Source: Streptomyces sp. WM6386 (GTDB lineage: Bacteria; Actinomycetota; Actinomycetes; Streptomycetales; Streptomycetaceae). Taken from it: a stretch of 64,000 nt of DNA. Below are positions 35,317 to 45,356 of the stretch, one piece after another. The notes below the pieces were generated by a model. The model was not told the origin of the DNA and did not search any database. It saw only the letters and a program-made list of their open reading frames with translations. A program made the position numbers and the translations under genes. Within the stretch, counting starts at the first letter, position 1, and the number at the start of each line of letters is the position of its first letter. The stretch lies in the NCBI RefSeq assembly GCF_000972385.1, contig NZ_JXTE01000023.1, positions 4,780-68,779 of the forward strand, written 5' to 3'.

Positions 35317-35838
35317 ATGGTGGACGGTATGCATGCAAAGGACATCCTCATCGACGGTTTCAGCCGCATCCAGGAAGAAGTCCATGCCGCCGTCGAGGGC
35401 CTGACCCCCGACGACCTCAACCATCGCCTTGGCCCCGACGCCAACTCCATCACCTGGCTGGTCTGGCACCTCACCCGAATCCAGGACGACCACCTGGCCG
35501 ACGCCTTCGCTCTCGACCAGGTGTGGCTGACCCAGGAGTGGGAGAAACGCTTCGGCCTCGACCTGCCGCCCCGCGACCACGGGTACGGTCACACCTCCGC
35601 GCAGGTCGCGAAGGTGCGGGTCGACTCCCCCGAGCTGCTGACCGGCTATTACGACGCCGTCCACGCACAGAGTCTGGAGGCGCTGCACGGGGTGACAGCG
35701 GCGGACCTGGATCGTGTCGTGGACACGAACTGGGATCCGCCGGTCACCCTCGGCGTCCGGCTGGTCAGCGTCCTGTCCGACGATCTGGAGCACGTCGGAC
35801 AGGCCGCCTACCTCCGGGGGCTGCGTCAGAGCGCGTAA
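35317..35838 (+). CDS. DinB / DUF664 family protein (mycothiol-dependent type)
   Basis: A 173-residue four-helix DinB-fold protein. The metal ligands are probably His51 ([12 protein letters not shown]), a second His in that helix, and the His in DDLEHVGQ near residue 159. In actinobacteria the DUF664 group includes mycothiol-dependent thiol transferases used in detoxification. The start is the ATG at 35317; ATG 35329 is an alternative. Its end overlaps the convergent adenosine deaminase gene by 13 bases. Confidence 0.85.
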   Translation: MVDGMHAKDILIDGFSRIQEEVHAAVEGLTPDDLNHRLGPDANSITWLVWHLTRIQDDHLADAFALDQVWLTQEWEKRFGLDLPPRDHGYGHTSAQVAKVRVDSPELLTGYYDAVHAQSLEALHGVTAADLDRVVDTNWDPPVTLGVRLVSVLSDDLEHVGQAAYLRGLRQSA

Positions 35839-36890
35839 CCCGGCAGGACGACGTCCTCGATGAGGGCCTTGCGCTCGTCGAACGGGATGAACGCGCTCTT
35901 GAGGGCGTTCACCGTGACCGTGCGCAGGTCCTCGACACTCCAGCCCGCCTCCTCGACCAGCAGGGACATCTCGCGGGTCATCGTCGTGCCGGACACCAGA
36001 CGGTTGTCGGTGTTGAGGGTGACACGGAAGCCGAGGTCCTTCAGGGCCGTGATCGGGTGCTCGGCGATCGAGGTGGCGGCACCGGTCTGGAGGTTGGAGG
36101 TGGGGCACATCTCCAGGGCCACACGACGGTCGCGCACCCAGCCCGCGAGACGGCCGAGCTTGCCGTCCACGATGTCCTCGGTGATACGGACGCCGTGGCC
36201 GATGCGCTGGGCGCCGCAGACCTGGAGGGCCTGGTGGATGCTGGGCAGGCCATGGGCCTCGCCGGCGTGGATGGTGAACGGGACGTTCTCGCGGCGCAGG
36301 TGCTCGAAGGCGGCGAGGTGGTCGGCGGGCGGAAAGCCGTCCTCGGCGCCGGCGATGTCGAAGCCGACGACGCCCGCGTCGCGGAAGGCGACGGCCAGGT
36401 CGGCGGCCTCGCGGACGCGGTCGAACATCCGCATGCCGCACAGCAGGGTGCCGACCCGGACCGGGGTGCCGGCGGCGGCCGCCTTGGCCATGCCGGCCGC
36501 GAGCCCCTCCTGAACGGTCTCCACGACCTCGCTCATGGCGAGTCCGCCCTTGGTGTTCAGCTCGGGGGCGTAGCGCACCTCGGCGTACACGACACCGTCC
36601 GCGGCCAGGTCGAGGACGTACTCCTCGGCGGTGCGCAGCAGGCCCTCGCGGGTCTGCATCACGGCGAGGGTGTGCTCGAAGGTGGCTATGTAACGCACCA
36701 GGTCGCCGGAGTTCGCGGCGTCGAAGTACCAGGCGGCCAGCTCGTCCGGGTCGGTGGTGGGCAGGGTGTGGCCGACCGCCGCCGCGAGCTCCACCACGGT
36801 GGCGGGGCGCAGGCCGCCGTCGAGGTGGTCGTGCAGCACGGCCTTGGGCAGCCGGCGGATGGCATCGAGGTCTACGCGCGTAGCAGTCAT
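35826..36890 (-). CDS. add: Adenosine deaminase
   Basis: A 354-residue zinc enzyme that converts adenosine to inosine in purine salvage. Zinc ligands His20 and His22 (VLHDHLDG), His208 (IHAGEAHG) and Asp295 (LNTDNR), and catalytic Glu211 and His232 (IGHGVRI) are all present. Length is normal. Streptomyces carries several paralogues, so the symbol marks the family rather than a specific copy. The next gene on the same strand (VOC) starts 57 bp upstream. Confidence 0.92.
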   Translation of the reverse strand: MTATRVDLDAIRRLPKAVLHDHLDGGLRPATVVELAAAVGHTLPTTDPDELAAWYFDAANSGDLVRYIATFEHTLAVMQTREGLLRTAEEYVLDLAADGVVYAEVRYAPELNTKGGLAMSEVVETVQEGLAAGMAKAAAAGTPVRVGTLLCGMRMFDRVREAADLAVAFRDAGVVGFDIAGAEDGFPPADHLAAFEHLRRENVPFTIHAGEAHGLPSIHQALQVCGAQRIGHGVRITEDIVDGKLGRLAGWVRDRRVALEMCPTSNLQTGAATSIAEHPITALKDLGFRVTLNTDNRLVSGTTMTREMSLLVEEAGWSVEDLRTVTVNALKSAFIPFDERKALIEDVVLPGYAL

Positions 36891-36947
36891 GATGGATCTT
36901 TCCTTGGCAGTGCTGGGCGGGGCGGTGCGGCAGATGCGGTGCGGTGG

Positions 36948-37343
36948 TCAGTCGGCGGGCTGGAGCAGGTCCCAGCGGTTGCCGTAAAGGTCCTGGAAGA
37001 CGGCGACCGAGCCGTAGGGCTCGTGGCGCGGCTCCTCCAGGAAGGTCACGCCGGCGGCGGTCATCCGGGCGTGGTCGCGGGCGAAGTCGTCGGTGTGCAG
37101 GAAGAAGCCGACGCGTCCGCCGGTCTGGTCGCCGACCCGGCCGCGCTGGGCCTCACTCTTGGCGCGGGCGAGGAGCAGGCCCGTGCCCCCGCCCTGTCCC
37201 GACCCCGGCTCCACGACGACCCAGCGGGAGCCGTCGGGGCGCGGGGCGTCCTCGGCGAGCCGGAAGCCGAGGGCCTCGGTGTAGAAGCGGATCGCCTCGT
37301 CGTAGTCGTCGACGACGAGGGTGACCAGGGCGACGCGTCTCAT
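36948..37343 (-). CDS. VOC family protein
   Basis: A 131-residue glyoxalase/bleomycin-resistance fold protein (VALVTLVVDDYDEAIRFYTEALGF, GRVGFFLHTDDFARDH, YGSVAVFQDLYGNRWDLLQP), with typical metal-ligand positions near the strand ends. Substrate unknown. It is upstream of adenosine deaminase on the same strand and may be co-transcribed. The 149 bp upstream contain ACGTAAAACGT at 37383-37393, a short dyad. Confidence 0.87.
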   Translation of the reverse strand: MRRVALVTLVVDDYDEAIRFYTEALGFRLAEDAPRPDGSRWVVVEPGSGQGGGTGLLLARAKSEAQRGRVGDQTGGRVGFFLHTDDFARDHARMTAAGVTFLEEPRHEPYGSVAVFQDLYGNRWDLLQPAD

Positions 37344-37492
37344 CGGGGCCTTTCGGAGGGCGGGGTTAGCGGAAGAGGTTATACGTAAAACGTGGCGGAC
37401 GCCAGTCCGGCTCGGACCTAGGGCGGACGTCCGAGCCGGAGGGGACCCCTGGACCGAGGCGGGGCAGGCCGCCGGTCACTACCGTCCGGGTA

Positions 37493-37951
37493 ATGAAGAT
37501 CGACAACCCTCCGCGCGATGCCGAGGAGCGCAAGCGAGACGTGCTGGCCCGACTGGACCGGGAGAGCGACATCTGGGTGGCCTCGGCGGACGACGACGGG
37601 CTGCCGTGCATGGTCCCGCTCTGGTTCGTCTGGCACGCCGGGGCCGTATGGCTGGCGACCCGGCTGACGAACCCGACCGGCCGCAATCTGCGGGACGGCC
37701 GCCGGGCGCGGCTGGCGTTCGCGGACACCCGGGACGTGGTTCTGGTCGACGGCTCCGTGGAGACGTACACCCTCCAGGAGGTACCGTCCGAGGCGGCTGC
37801 CGCGTTCCTCGCCAAGCACGGCTGGGATCCGCGGGAGGACAGCCCGTCGTACGCCTTCTTCGAGGTGCGACCGTACGCGGTGCAGGCGTGGCACGAGGTG
37901 CGGGAGCTGCCGAAACGGCACGTCATGCGGGACGGGGAATGGGTCGTGTAA
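37493..37951 (+). CDS. Pyridoxamine 5'-phosphate oxidase-fold flavin/F420 protein
   Basis: A 152-residue split-barrel protein (DIWVASADDDGLPCMVPLWFVWHAGAVWLAT region, NPTGRNLRDGRRARLAF). Actinobacterial members use F420 or FMN to reduce diverse compounds, and some only bind haem or flavin. The reaction is not readable from sequence. The stop is followed by a GGGAG-TAG-CTCCC-type hairpin near 38000 before the convergent reductase gene. Confidence 0.85.
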   Translation: MKIDNPPRDAEERKRDVLARLDRESDIWVASADDDGLPCMVPLWFVWHAGAVWLATRLTNPTGRNLRDGRRARLAFADTRDVVLVDGSVETYTLQEVPSEAAAAFLAKHGWDPREDSPSYAFFEVRPYAVQAWHEVRELPKRHVMRDGEWVV

Positions 37952-38035
37952 GGCCCCGCCCGGAGATGTCCTCCCGTCCCGCACGGGTGTCACCTGGGAG
38001 TAGCTCCCGGTGGTTCGATGTGCGGCGCCGGCTGA

Positions 38036-38929
38036 TCAACCTGCCTTGGTGTGCGCCGAGTTGAGGCGGGTCAGCTCGTCGTCGGTCAGCTGGATCGCGC
38101 CGGCCGCCACGTTGTCGACGAGGTGGTCGGGGTTTCCGGTGCCGGGAATGGCCAGCACGTGCGGGCCCTGGTGCAGCGTCCAGGCGATACGGATCTGCGC
38201 GGGGCTCGCACCGTGCGCCCGGGCGATGGAGAGCACCTCCTCGTCGTGGTTCGTGGTCGCGCCCTGTTCCCCCACCGTGCCCGCCACCGCGTAGAACGGG
38301 ACGTACGCGATGCCCTGCTCGCCGCAGATGCGCAGGAGTTCGTCGGGGTGGTCCAGGGCGTAGCGGTTCTGGACGCTCACCACGGGGGCGATGGCCTGGG
38401 CCTCGGCGAGGTGGCGGGGTTTCACGGACGAGATGCCCAGGTGGCGGATCAGTCCGGCCTCGCGCAGTTCGGCCAGGGCGCCGAAGTGCTCGGCGATGGA
38501 TTCCTGTTTCATGCGGCGCAGATACACCAGGTCCAGGTGGTCCCGGCCCAGCTGGCGCAGGTTCTCCTCGACATGGCCGCGGAGGTCCTCGGGGCGGGCC
38601 GAGGTGCCCCACTCCCCCGCGTGGTCGCGGAAGGGGCCGACCTTGACGGCGACGACCAGGTCGTCGGGGTACGGGGCCAGCGCGGTGTTGATCAGTTCGT
38701 TGGCGGAGCGCAGGGACGAGAAGTAGAAGGCCGCCGTGTCGATGTGATCGACGCCGACCTCGATCGCCTTGTGCAGTACGGCGATCGAGCGTTGCCGGTC
38801 GCTCGGCGTCCCGTGGTGGAAGGCCGCGCTGCCCGTCAGCCGCATCGCGCCGAGGCCGAGGCGGTTGACGGGCAGGTCGCCCAGTTTCCAGGTGCCCGCG
38901 GCATCCGCGGTGATCGTTTCGGAGGTCAT
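38036..38929 (-). CDS. Aldo/keto reductase
   Basis: A 297-residue aldo/keto reductase. Asp64 and Tyr69 (DHIDTAAFYF) and Lys96 (VAVKVG) are in place; the usual tetrad His is replaced by Arg in DLVYLRRM, which is common in this subgroup. The C-terminal PGTGNPDHLVDNVAA is the cofactor-binding loop. Substrate unknown. It starts at the ATG 38929, 58 bp downstream of the phosphoketolase stop on the same strand. Confidence 0.9.
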   Translation of the reverse strand: MTSETITADAAGTWKLGDLPVNRLGLGAMRLTGSAAFHHGTPSDRQRSIAVLHKAIEVGVDHIDTAAFYFSSLRSANELINTALAPYPDDLVVAVKVGPFRDHAGEWGTSARPEDLRGHVEENLRQLGRDHLDLVYLRRMKQESIAEHFGALAELREAGLIRHLGISSVKPRHLAEAQAIAPVVSVQNRYALDHPDELLRICGEQGIAYVPFYAVAGTVGEQGATTNHDEEVLSIARAHGASPAQIRIAWTLHQGPHVLAIPGTGNPDHLVDNVAAGAIQLTDDELTRLNSAHTKAG

Positions 38930-38986
38930 CAGCGGAGTGTCACACAGGGACCGCCGGGGGACGTGGTCCCTTTACGGACATATGAA

Positions 38987-41335
38987 TCATCCGTCCCAGG
39001 TCCAGTCCGCCACCTCCGGCAGATCCGTGCCGTGTTCGCGGATCCATGCGTGGTGGCGCAGTCGGGCGTCCTCCATCTGCTGTCGTACGGGAGCGGCGCG
39101 CACGGCGAGACCGGGGACGCGGTCGATGACGTCCATGACCAGGCGGTAGCGGTCGAGGTCGTTGCGGACGACCATGTCGAAGGGCGTGGTCGTGGTGCCG
39201 ATCTCCTTGTATCCGCGGACATGGAGATGCGGGTGGCCGTCGCGGCGGTAGGCCAGACGGTGGATGAGCCAGGGATAGCCGTGGTACGCGAAGATCACCG
39301 GCCGGTCGGTGGTGAACAGGCCGTCGTACTCGAAGTCGCTCACCCCGTGCGGGTGTTCGTCGCTCGGCATGAGCCGTGCGATGTCGACGACGTTGACGAC
39401 GCGTACGGCGAGCCGTGGCAGGTGGCGGCGGAGCAACTGGGCGGCGGCCAGCACCTCCTGGGTCGGGACGTCGCCTGCGGCCGCCAGGACCACGTCCGGT
39501 TCGCGGTCGCCGTTCTCCGTGCCGGCCCACTCCCAGATGCCGGCGCCGCGGGCGCAGTGCGCCTTGGCCTGCTCCATCGACAGCCAGTCGTAGCAGGGCT
39601 GTTTGCCGGCGACGATCACGTTGACGTAGTCGCGGCTGCGCAGCGCGTGGTCGGTGACGGAGAGCAGGGTGTTGGCATCCGGCGGGAAGTAGACGCGCAC
39701 CACTTCGGGGCTCTTGTTGAGGATGTGGTCGACGAAGCCGGGGTCCTGGTGGGAGAAACCGTTGTGGTCCTGGCGCCAGACGTGCGAGGTCAGCAGGTAG
39801 TTGAGGGAGGCGATGGGAGCGCGCCAGGGCAGTCGGCGGGTGACCCGCAGCCATTTGATGTGCTGGTTGACCATCGAGTCGACGATGTGGGCGAAGGCTT
39901 CGTAGCAGGAGAAGAGTCCGTGCCGGCCCGTGAGGAGGTAGCCCTCCAGCCAGCCCTGGCAGGTGTGTTCGGAGAGGATCTCCATCACCCGGCCGTGCCG
40001 GTCCAGGTGTTCGTCGACGTCCAGGGTGGCGGCCTGCCAGGCCTTGCCGGTGGCGGCGTAGACGGCCTGGAGACGGTTGGACTCGGTCTCGTCGGGGCCG
40101 ACGATGCGGAAGTCGCGCCGGTCGGCGGTGGCCCGCATGACGTCCTCGAGCAACTCGCCCAGGACGCGGGTGGGTTCATGGAGGGTGGCGCCGGGTTTGT
40201 CGACGGGGACCGCGAACCGTTCGAGGGGCGGCAGGGGCAGGGAGCGCAGGAGCAGGCCGCCGTTGGCGTGGGGGGTGGCGCCGAGTCGGCGCTTGCCTTC
40301 GGGGACGCATGCCAGGACGTGAGGCTTCGGGCCGCCGTCCTCCTCGAACAGGTCCTCGGGGCGGTACGAGCGCAGCCACTGCTCCAGCTGCCGCAGGTGG
40401 TCGGGGTTGTCGCGGACGGCGGCCAGGGGGACTTGATGGGCACGCCAGGTGCCTTCCACCGGGAGGCCGTCGACCTCGGCGGGGCCGGTCCAGCCCTTGG
40501 GGGTGCGCAGCACGATCATCGGTGGCCGGCCGTGCTCGGCGATGCGGTCGAGCGCGGTGTCCAGGGCGTGGGCCATGGCGCGGTGGACGGTGGCCGGGTC
40601 GTCGCCGGTGACGTGGAGGGGTTCGTGGCCGTATCCGCGCAGGAGGGCGTCGAGTTCGTCCTCGGGGATGCGGGCGAGCACCGTCGGGTTGGCGATCTTG
40701 TAGCCGTTGAGGTGCAGGATCGGCAGGACGGCCCCGTCGTGTTCGGGGTCGAGGAACTTGTTGGAGTGCCAGGACGCGGCCAGTGGGCCCGTCTCGGCCT
40801 CGCCGTCGCCTATGACGCAGGCGACCACCAGACCGGGGTTGTCGAGCGCGGCTCCGTAGGCGTGCGAGAGGGAGTAGCCGAGCTCACCGCCCTCGTGGAT
40901 CGAACCGGGGGTCTCGGGGGCGACATGGCTCGGCACCCCGCCGGGGAACGAGAACTGTTCGAAGAGGCGGGCCATGCCCTGCGCGTCCCGCGTGATGTCC
41001 GGATAGGTCTCGCTGTACGAGCCCTCCAGCCAGGCGTTGGCGAGCACGGCGGGGCCGCCGTGACCGGGGCCCCAGATGCACAGGGCGTCCAGGTCGCGGG
41101 CCTTGACGGCGCGGTTGAGGTGGGTGTGGACGAGGTTCAGCCCGGGTGAGGTTCCCCAGTGGCCGAGCAGCCGTGGCTTGATGTGCTCGGGGCGCAGGGG
41201 CTCGGTCAGCAGGGGGTTCGCCATCAGGTAGATCTGGCCGACGGCCAGGTAGTTGGCGGCGCGCCAGTGGGCGTCCAGGGAGGTCAGTTCCTCGTCCGTG
41301 AGTGCGCCGGGCGAGTGGCGGGGGTCGACGGACAT
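38987..41335 (-). CDS. xfp: Phosphoketolase (xylulose-5-P / fructose-6-P)
   Basis: A 782-residue thiamine-diphosphate enzyme that cleaves xylulose 5-phosphate or fructose 6-phosphate with phosphate to acetyl phosphate. Family features are YLMANPLL, the His-rich [18 protein letters not shown] segment, the TPP-binding [19 protein letters not shown] region and the C-terminal transketolase-like domain with [14 protein letters not shown] ending ([13 protein letters not shown]). The ATG at 41335 with GGAAGGG upstream gives the family N-terminus. It may feed acetyl-CoA or acetate metabolism and stress survival. Confidence 0.93.
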   Translation of the reverse strand: MSVDPRHSPGALTDEELTSLDAHWRAANYLAVGQIYLMANPLLTEPLRPEHIKPRLLGHWGTSPGLNLVHTHLNRAVKARDLDALCIWGPGHGGPAVLANAWLEGSYSETYPDITRDAQGMARLFEQFSFPGGVPSHVAPETPGSIHEGGELGYSLSHAYGAALDNPGLVVACVIGDGEAETGPLAASWHSNKFLDPEHDGAVLPILHLNGYKIANPTVLARIPEDELDALLRGYGHEPLHVTGDDPATVHRAMAHALDTALDRIAEHGRPPMIVLRTPKGWTGPAEVDGLPVEGTWRAHQVPLAAVRDNPDHLRQLEQWLRSYRPEDLFEEDGGPKPHVLACVPEGKRRLGATPHANGGLLLRSLPLPPLERFAVPVDKPGATLHEPTRVLGELLEDVMRATADRRDFRIVGPDETESNRLQAVYAATGKAWQAATLDVDEHLDRHGRVMEILSEHTCQGWLEGYLLTGRHGLFSCYEAFAHIVDSMVNQHIKWLRVTRRLPWRAPIASLNYLLTSHVWRQDHNGFSHQDPGFVDHILNKSPEVVRVYFPPDANTLLSVTDHALRSRDYVNVIVAGKQPCYDWLSMEQAKAHCARGAGIWEWAGTENGDREPDVVLAAAGDVPTQEVLAAAQLLRRHLPRLAVRVVNVVDIARLMPSDEHPHGVSDFEYDGLFTTDRPVIFAYHGYPWLIHRLAYRRDGHPHLHVRGYKEIGTTTTPFDMVVRNDLDRYRLVMDVIDRVPGLAVRAAPVRQQMEDARLRHHAWIREHGTDLPEVADWTWDG

Positions 41336-41539
41336 GGGGTTCCCTTCCGGTCGGGGGTCGCGGTGCGGGTCGACGGTGTCTGCCGTCCACCTTCGTCGCG
41401 TTCCCGGGTACCCGGCATGGACCTCATGGGCCAAAGTCGTCGGGAGGAAAGCCGTGGATTCCTTCTGCGGAACCAGTGGCGTTCAGGGCCGGTGTCCCCG
41501 GCCCCGGACGGCCCGCCGACGCGGGGCCTCGAACGTGGG

Positions 41540-42226
41540 TCACCTCGGCGGCGTGGCCGGTGACGCCGACGCCGCGCGGCCGGGATCGGGGCGGGCCCGG
41601 ACCACCAGCACCTCGGTGTGGAGTTCCTCCGGTGGGATGTCCAGGCCGGCCCAGAGCGCGGCGGCGGCGATGAGGTTGAAGGGGCGGTGCGGGACGCAGT
41701 GCACGTCGGAGGCGAGGTCGGGCAGCCGTTCGGCCAGGGCCCGGGCGGCGGCTTCGGCGTCGGCGGCGTGCGGTCCGGACTCCGTGGGGACGGGTTTGCC
41801 GGCCCCTGAGACCAGTGCTTCGGCGAGCAGGAGGCATGGGCCGCCCGGGGCGGTCCAGCGGTCCGGGCGGGTGGTGGCCGCCGTGCCGGGGAGCACGTCC
41901 GCCAGCCGAGCGAGCAGCCATGCCGCCTGGGCCACTCCGGTGGCCAGCACGCCGGCGCCCGCTCCGGCCGACCAGGGGCGGTTGCCCTCCCCCGCGCGTG
42001 CCCGGCCCAGTTCCCGCCACCCGGCCGGGACCGGTACGGCCATCGGCGCCTCCAGCACGAGCGCGGCACACCCTCCGTCCGCCAGGCCTTCGGCCAGCGC
42101 CAGGACAGCCGTGTCCGGATCGCTTCCCCGGGCCGCGAGGGCCGACGAGGGTGCGTCCACGGCGGCCCAGGCGAATCGGCCGAGGGCCACCGACCCGACG
42201 TCCACTCCTACAACACGCGTGTGCAT
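41540..42226 (-). CDS. Hypothetical protein, RNase H-like fold suspected
   Basis: A 228-residue soluble protein. The start RVVGVDVGSVALGRFAWAAVD and the segments ALVLEAPMAVPVPAGW and RPWSAGAGAGVLATG look like a ribonuclease-H-like or DUF429-type nucleotide-binding fold with acidic residues Asp9 and Glu58. I do not recognise a characterised homologue. It lies 24 bp upstream of the gene-free 205 bp before xfp and 24 bp downstream of the aldehyde dehydrogenase gene on the same strand. Confidence 0.7.
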   Translation of the reverse strand: MHTRVVGVDVGSVALGRFAWAAVDAPSSALAARGSDPDTAVLALAEGLADGGCAALVLEAPMAVPVPAGWRELGRARAGEGNRPWSAGAGAGVLATGVAQAAWLLARLADVLPGTAATTRPDRWTAPGGPCLLLAEALVSGAGKPVPTESGPHAADAEAAARALAERLPDLASDVHCVPHRPFNLIAAAALWAGLDIPPEELHTEVLVVRARPDPGRAASASPATPPR

Positions 42227-42250
42227 GGCTCCAGTTCAGCACACGTCGAT

Positions 42251-43573
42251 TCAGCCCAGCGGCTTGTCCAGCACCGCCTTGCGGTGGCTGAACGTCTCGA
42301 TGGAGTACCGCCCGTGGTAGTTGCCCATGCCGCTCGCTCCCACCCCGCCGAACGGCAGGTCGGAGACCGTGAGGTGGGCCAGCGGCAGGCCGTAGCCGAG
42401 GCCGCCGGAGGACGTCTCGGCGGCGAGCCGGTCCCGGGTGTCCTGGGAGGCGGTGAAGACGTACAGGGCGAGCGGCTTGTCGCGGTCGTTGATGAAGTCG
42501 ATCGCCCGGTCGAGGTCCGGCACGGTGACGATCGGGAGGATCGGGCCGAAGATCTCCTCCTGCATGACGGGCGACGCGGGGTCGACGTCGGCGAGGACGG
42601 TGGGCGCGATGTACTTCGTCGTACGGTCGCTCGCGCCGCCCACGACGACACGGCCCGAGTCGAGCAGCCCGCTCAGCCGGTCGAAGTGCCGTTCGTTGAC
42701 GATCCGGCCGTACTCGCCGGAGGCCGAGGCGTCACTGCCGTAGACGGCCTCGACCGACTTGCGGAACAGGGGCTCCAGGGCGGCGGCGGTCTCCGGGTCG
42801 GTGAGGACGTAGTCGGGGGCGACGCAGGTCTGCCCCGCGTTGAGGAACTTGCCGCGGGCCAGTCGGTCGGCGACGACGGAGAGGTCGGCGTCCCGGTCGA
42901 CGAACGCCGGGGACTTGCCGCCGAGTTCGAGGGTGACCGGGGTGAGGTGTTCGGCGGCGGCGCGCATGACGATACGGCCGACGGCGCCGTTGCCGGTGTA
43001 GAAGATGTGGTCGAAGCGCTCGGCCAGCAGGGCCGTGGTCTCCGGGATGCCGCCCTCGACGACGGCGAAGGCCTCGGTGTCGAGGAACGCCGGCATGAGC
43101 CGGGCCAGTACGGCGGAGGTGGCCGGGGCCATCTCGCTCGGCTTGACCACGACCGCGTTGCCGGACGCCAGGGCGCCGACCACGGGGGCGAGCAGGAGCT
43201 GGGCCGGGTAGTTCCAGGGGGCGATGACGAGGACGACGCCGAGCGGGTCGTACTGCGTCCAGGCGGTGGCGTCGGCGCCGAGGTGTGCGGGGACCGGGGC
43301 GGACTCGATGCGCAGCCAGTCCTCGAGGTGGTCGAGGGTGTGGTCGATCTCGCGGATCACGAAGTCGATCTCGGTGCGGTAGGCCTCGGTGGCGCTCTTG
43401 CCCAGGTCCGCGTGGAGGGCGTCGGCCAGGTCGGTGCCGTGCTCGGTGAGCATCTCGCGCAGTCGACGCAGCTGCGTGGTGCGCCATTCGACGGGCTTGG
43501 TGCGGCCGGTGCGGAAGGTGGCGCGCAGCCGGGCCACGATGTCGGCGGGCTGCTCGGGGGTGGGCTGGTTCAC
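42251..43573 (-). CDS. Aldehyde dehydrogenase family protein
   Basis: A 440-residue NAD(P)-dependent aldehyde dehydrogenase of the class 3 / coniferyl-aldehyde type, short at the N-terminus as in that class. Catalytic Cys250 (NAGQTCVAPDY), Glu216 (LELGGKSPAFV) and the Asn in APWNYP (119-123) are present, and a hydrophobic C-terminal tail is absent. The start is a GTG at 43573. A MarR gene lies upstream on the same strand and a 21-bp inverted repeat 46 bp before the start, so substrate-induced derepression is likely. Confidence 0.92.
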   Translation of the reverse strand: MNQPTPEQPADIVARLRATFRTGRTKPVEWRTTQLRRLREMLTEHGTDLADALHADLGKSATEAYRTEIDFVIREIDHTLDHLEDWLRIESAPVPAHLGADATAWTQYDPLGVVLVIAPWNYPAQLLLAPVVGALASGNAVVVKPSEMAPATSAVLARLMPAFLDTEAFAVVEGGIPETTALLAERFDHIFYTGNGAVGRIVMRAAAEHLTPVTLELGGKSPAFVDRDADLSVVADRLARGKFLNAGQTCVAPDYVLTDPETAAALEPLFRKSVEAVYGSDASASGEYGRIVNERHFDRLSGLLDSGRVVVGGASDRTTKYIAPTVLADVDPASPVMQEEIFGPILPIVTVPDLDRAIDFINDRDKPLALYVFTASQDTRDRLAAETSSGGLGYGLPLAHLTVSDLPFGGVGASGMGNYHGRYSIETFSHRKAVLDKPLG

Positions 43574-43618
43574 GATGCCTCGCTGATGCTGCGCGGGCCG
43601 CTGGGCACGGCCTCGAAC

Positions 43619-43639
43619 GGTTGGATGTAATTACCAACC
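43619..43639. promoter_or_regulatory. MarR-type operator candidate
   Basis: GGTTGG-N9-CCAACC is a perfect 6-bp inverted repeat containing the palindrome GTAATTAC. It lies in the AT-rich 123 bp between the marR stop and the aldehyde dehydrogenase start, a typical place for the adjacent MarR protein to bind. Confidence 0.55.
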
Positions 43640-43696
43640 TTTTCTACACCAAGATACATTCCCTCACCACGTAGATAACTTTGCGCTACGCCGCGA

Positions 43697-44134
43697 TCAC
43701 ACTCGGGTGGAGTCGTCCAGCGTGCCCGCCAGACGGTCGAGCAGTCCGCGCAGGAGCTCCTCGTCACTGTCGCCGAGGGCGGGCCAGTCGGTGCGGACCG
43801 CGCGGTCGACGCGGCGCCAGTACTCCTGCCCGCGCGGGGTGAGGTGGGCGAGGATGCGGCGCCGGTCCAGCGGGTCGACGCGGCGGTGGACGAGGTTCTG
43901 GTCGACGAGCTGGTCGATGAGCTTGGTCAGCGTCGGCGGCGGCAGGAACGCGGCCTCGGCTATCGCCGTCATGTGGTGCCCCTGCCCGTCGCAGAGCAGG
44001 CCGAGCACCCGCCAGGCGTCGAGCGAGCAGCCCTCCTCGTCCAGGACCGTCTGGAGGCGGCGCGCGGCCAGTCGCTCGGCCCGCGTCAGGAGCTGCACCA
44101 GATCACGGGGCTGACGCGGAGATGAGGTGGGCAT
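43697..44134 (-). CDS. MarR-family transcriptional regulator
   Basis: A 145-residue winged-helix repressor (AWRVLGLLCDGQGHHMTAIAEAAFLPPPTLTKLIDQL, VHRRVDPLDRRRILAHLTPRG). The ATG is at 44134. It lies 123 bp upstream of the aldehyde dehydrogenase gene on the same strand and diverges from the AmiC-like gene across 78 bp, so it could control either side. The aldehyde dehydrogenase side carries the clearer operator. Confidence 0.9.
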   Translation of the reverse strand: MPTSSPRQPRDLVQLLTRAERLAARRLQTVLDEEGCSLDAWRVLGLLCDGQGHHMTAIAEAAFLPPPTLTKLIDQLVDQNLVHRRVDPLDRRRILAHLTPRGQEYWRRVDRAVRTDWPALGDSDEELLRGLLDRLAGTLDDSTRV

Positions 44135-44212
44135 CGCGCTCCTAGGTCACGGGGTGCGTACATCGTATGAGACAGGCTGGAGTTCACCGGGCGGACCCGA
44201 AATCATGACGCC

Positions 44213-45325
44213 ATGTTCCGGCACGATCCTCCCGCACCCGAGTGGTTCACGGCCGACGCCTCCGTGCTCGGCGTGGCTCTCGTCGTCCCGATGCAGGGGC
44301 CGGCGGGGATCTTCGGGCCGACCTGCGAGCTGTGCGCGCAGTTGGCGGCCGAGGAGGTCAACCGGGCGGGCGGGGTGCTGGGGCGGGAGCTGCGGCTGCT
44401 GCCCGTGGACGGCGGTGGGTCGCCGCGGGAGATCGCCGACCATGTCGAGGCGCTGGTGGACCTGGGGGTCGTGCAGGGCGTCACGGGCTGGCACATCTCC
44501 TCGGTACGGCAGGCGCTGGCGCCGAGGATCGCCCATCGGGTGCCGTACGTCTACACCGCCCTGTACGAGGGCGGCGAGCACACCGCCGGTGTGTTCCTGA
44601 CGAGCGAGACACCGCGCGACCAACTCCGGCCCGCCATGGGTCTGTTGGCGCATGAGCGCGGGGTGCGCCGGTGGTTCGTCGTCGGCAACGACTATGTGTG
44701 GCCGCGGCGTACGGCACGGGCGGCGCATGAGTACGCGCGCGAGTCCGGCGGAGCCGTGGACGGGGAGGTCTATCTCCCGCTCGGCACCCATGACTTCGAG
44801 CCGGTTCTGCGGCGCATCGAGCGGTCGGAGGCGGACGCGGTGCTGATGCTGCTGGTGGGCAGCGACGCGGTGCGCTTCAACCGGGCGTTCGCCGCCTACG
44901 GGCTGCCCGCGCGCTGTCTGCGGCTCAGCACCCTCATGGACGAGAACATGCTGATGGCGAGCGGCCCTTCGGCCACCGAGGACCTCTACAGCACCGCCGG
45001 CTTCTTCGCCTCGCTCGCCAACCAGGACACCCTCGACTTCCACGGGCAGTACGCCGGACGCTACGGCGTCGAGGCGCCCGCGCTGGGCAGTCTCGGCGAA
45101 TCCTGTTACGAGGGTGTGCTGTTGCTCGCCGCGCTGCTCAGGCAGGCCGGGACGCTGGACGTCACGGCGATCGGGGCGGCGGCCGGATCGGTGTCCTACG
45201 AGGGGCCGCGCGGGCTCATGCATCTGCGGGGCCGGCATGTTCGCCAGCGGATCTACCTGGCGCGCGCCGACGGGCTGGACTTCGACGTCCTCACGGAACT
45301 CGATCTTCACGGTTCCCGCTCTTGA
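44213..45325 (+). CDS. AmiC/UrtA-like amide-binding protein without signal peptide
   Basis: A 370-residue type I periplasmic-binding fold (LGVALVVPMQGPAGIFGPTCEL, AAEEVNRAGGVLGRELRLLP, WFVVGNDYVWPRRTARAAHEYARE) homologous to UrtA and to AmiC. It has no signal peptide or lipobox, so it stays in the cytoplasm, as AmiC of the Pseudomonas amidase operon does. A sensor role, gating expression of the adjacent urea/amide transporter, is more likely than transport. The usual ANTAR antiterminator AmiR is not encoded nearby. Its stop codon overlaps the -35 box of the urt promoter. Confidence 0.85.
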   Translation: MFRHDPPAPEWFTADASVLGVALVVPMQGPAGIFGPTCELCAQLAAEEVNRAGGVLGRELRLLPVDGGGSPREIADHVEALVDLGVVQGVTGWHISSVRQALAPRIAHRVPYVYTALYEGGEHTAGVFLTSETPRDQLRPAMGLLAHERGVRRWFVVGNDYVWPRRTARAAHEYARESGGAVDGEVYLPLGTHDFEPVLRRIERSEADAVLMLLVGSDAVRFNRAFAAYGLPARCLRLSTLMDENMLMASGPSATEDLYSTAGFFASLANQDTLDFHGQYAGRYGVEAPALGSLGESCYEGVLLLAALLRQAGTLDVTAIGAAAGSVSYEGPRGLMHLRGRHVRQRIYLARADGLDFDVLTELDLHGSRS

Positions 45326-45350
45326 CAGCCCCCGGCACCGCCAAGATACT
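45322..45350 (+). promoter_or_regulatory. Housekeeping-type promoter of urtABCDE
   Basis: TTGACA (45322-45327), a 17-bp spacer and GATACT (45345-45350) form a near-consensus promoter. The -35 box overlaps the TGA stop of the upstream gene at 45323-45325. Transcription should start near 45357. Confidence 0.75.
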
Positions 45351-45356
45351 TCCCAC

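Noticed and set aside
38051..41149. Open frame of more than 1000 codons antisense to the phosphoketolase gene
   Set aside because: It is the mirror of GC-rich coding DNA; its translation shows only Val/Gly/Asp/Arg-rich low-complexity sequence without any family motif.
41404..41415. Perfect palindrome CCGGGTACCCGG upstream of xfp as a SigB-type promoter
   Set aside because: It contains GGGTAC on both strands, but no GNNT lies 14-16 bp upstream on the strand of xfp.
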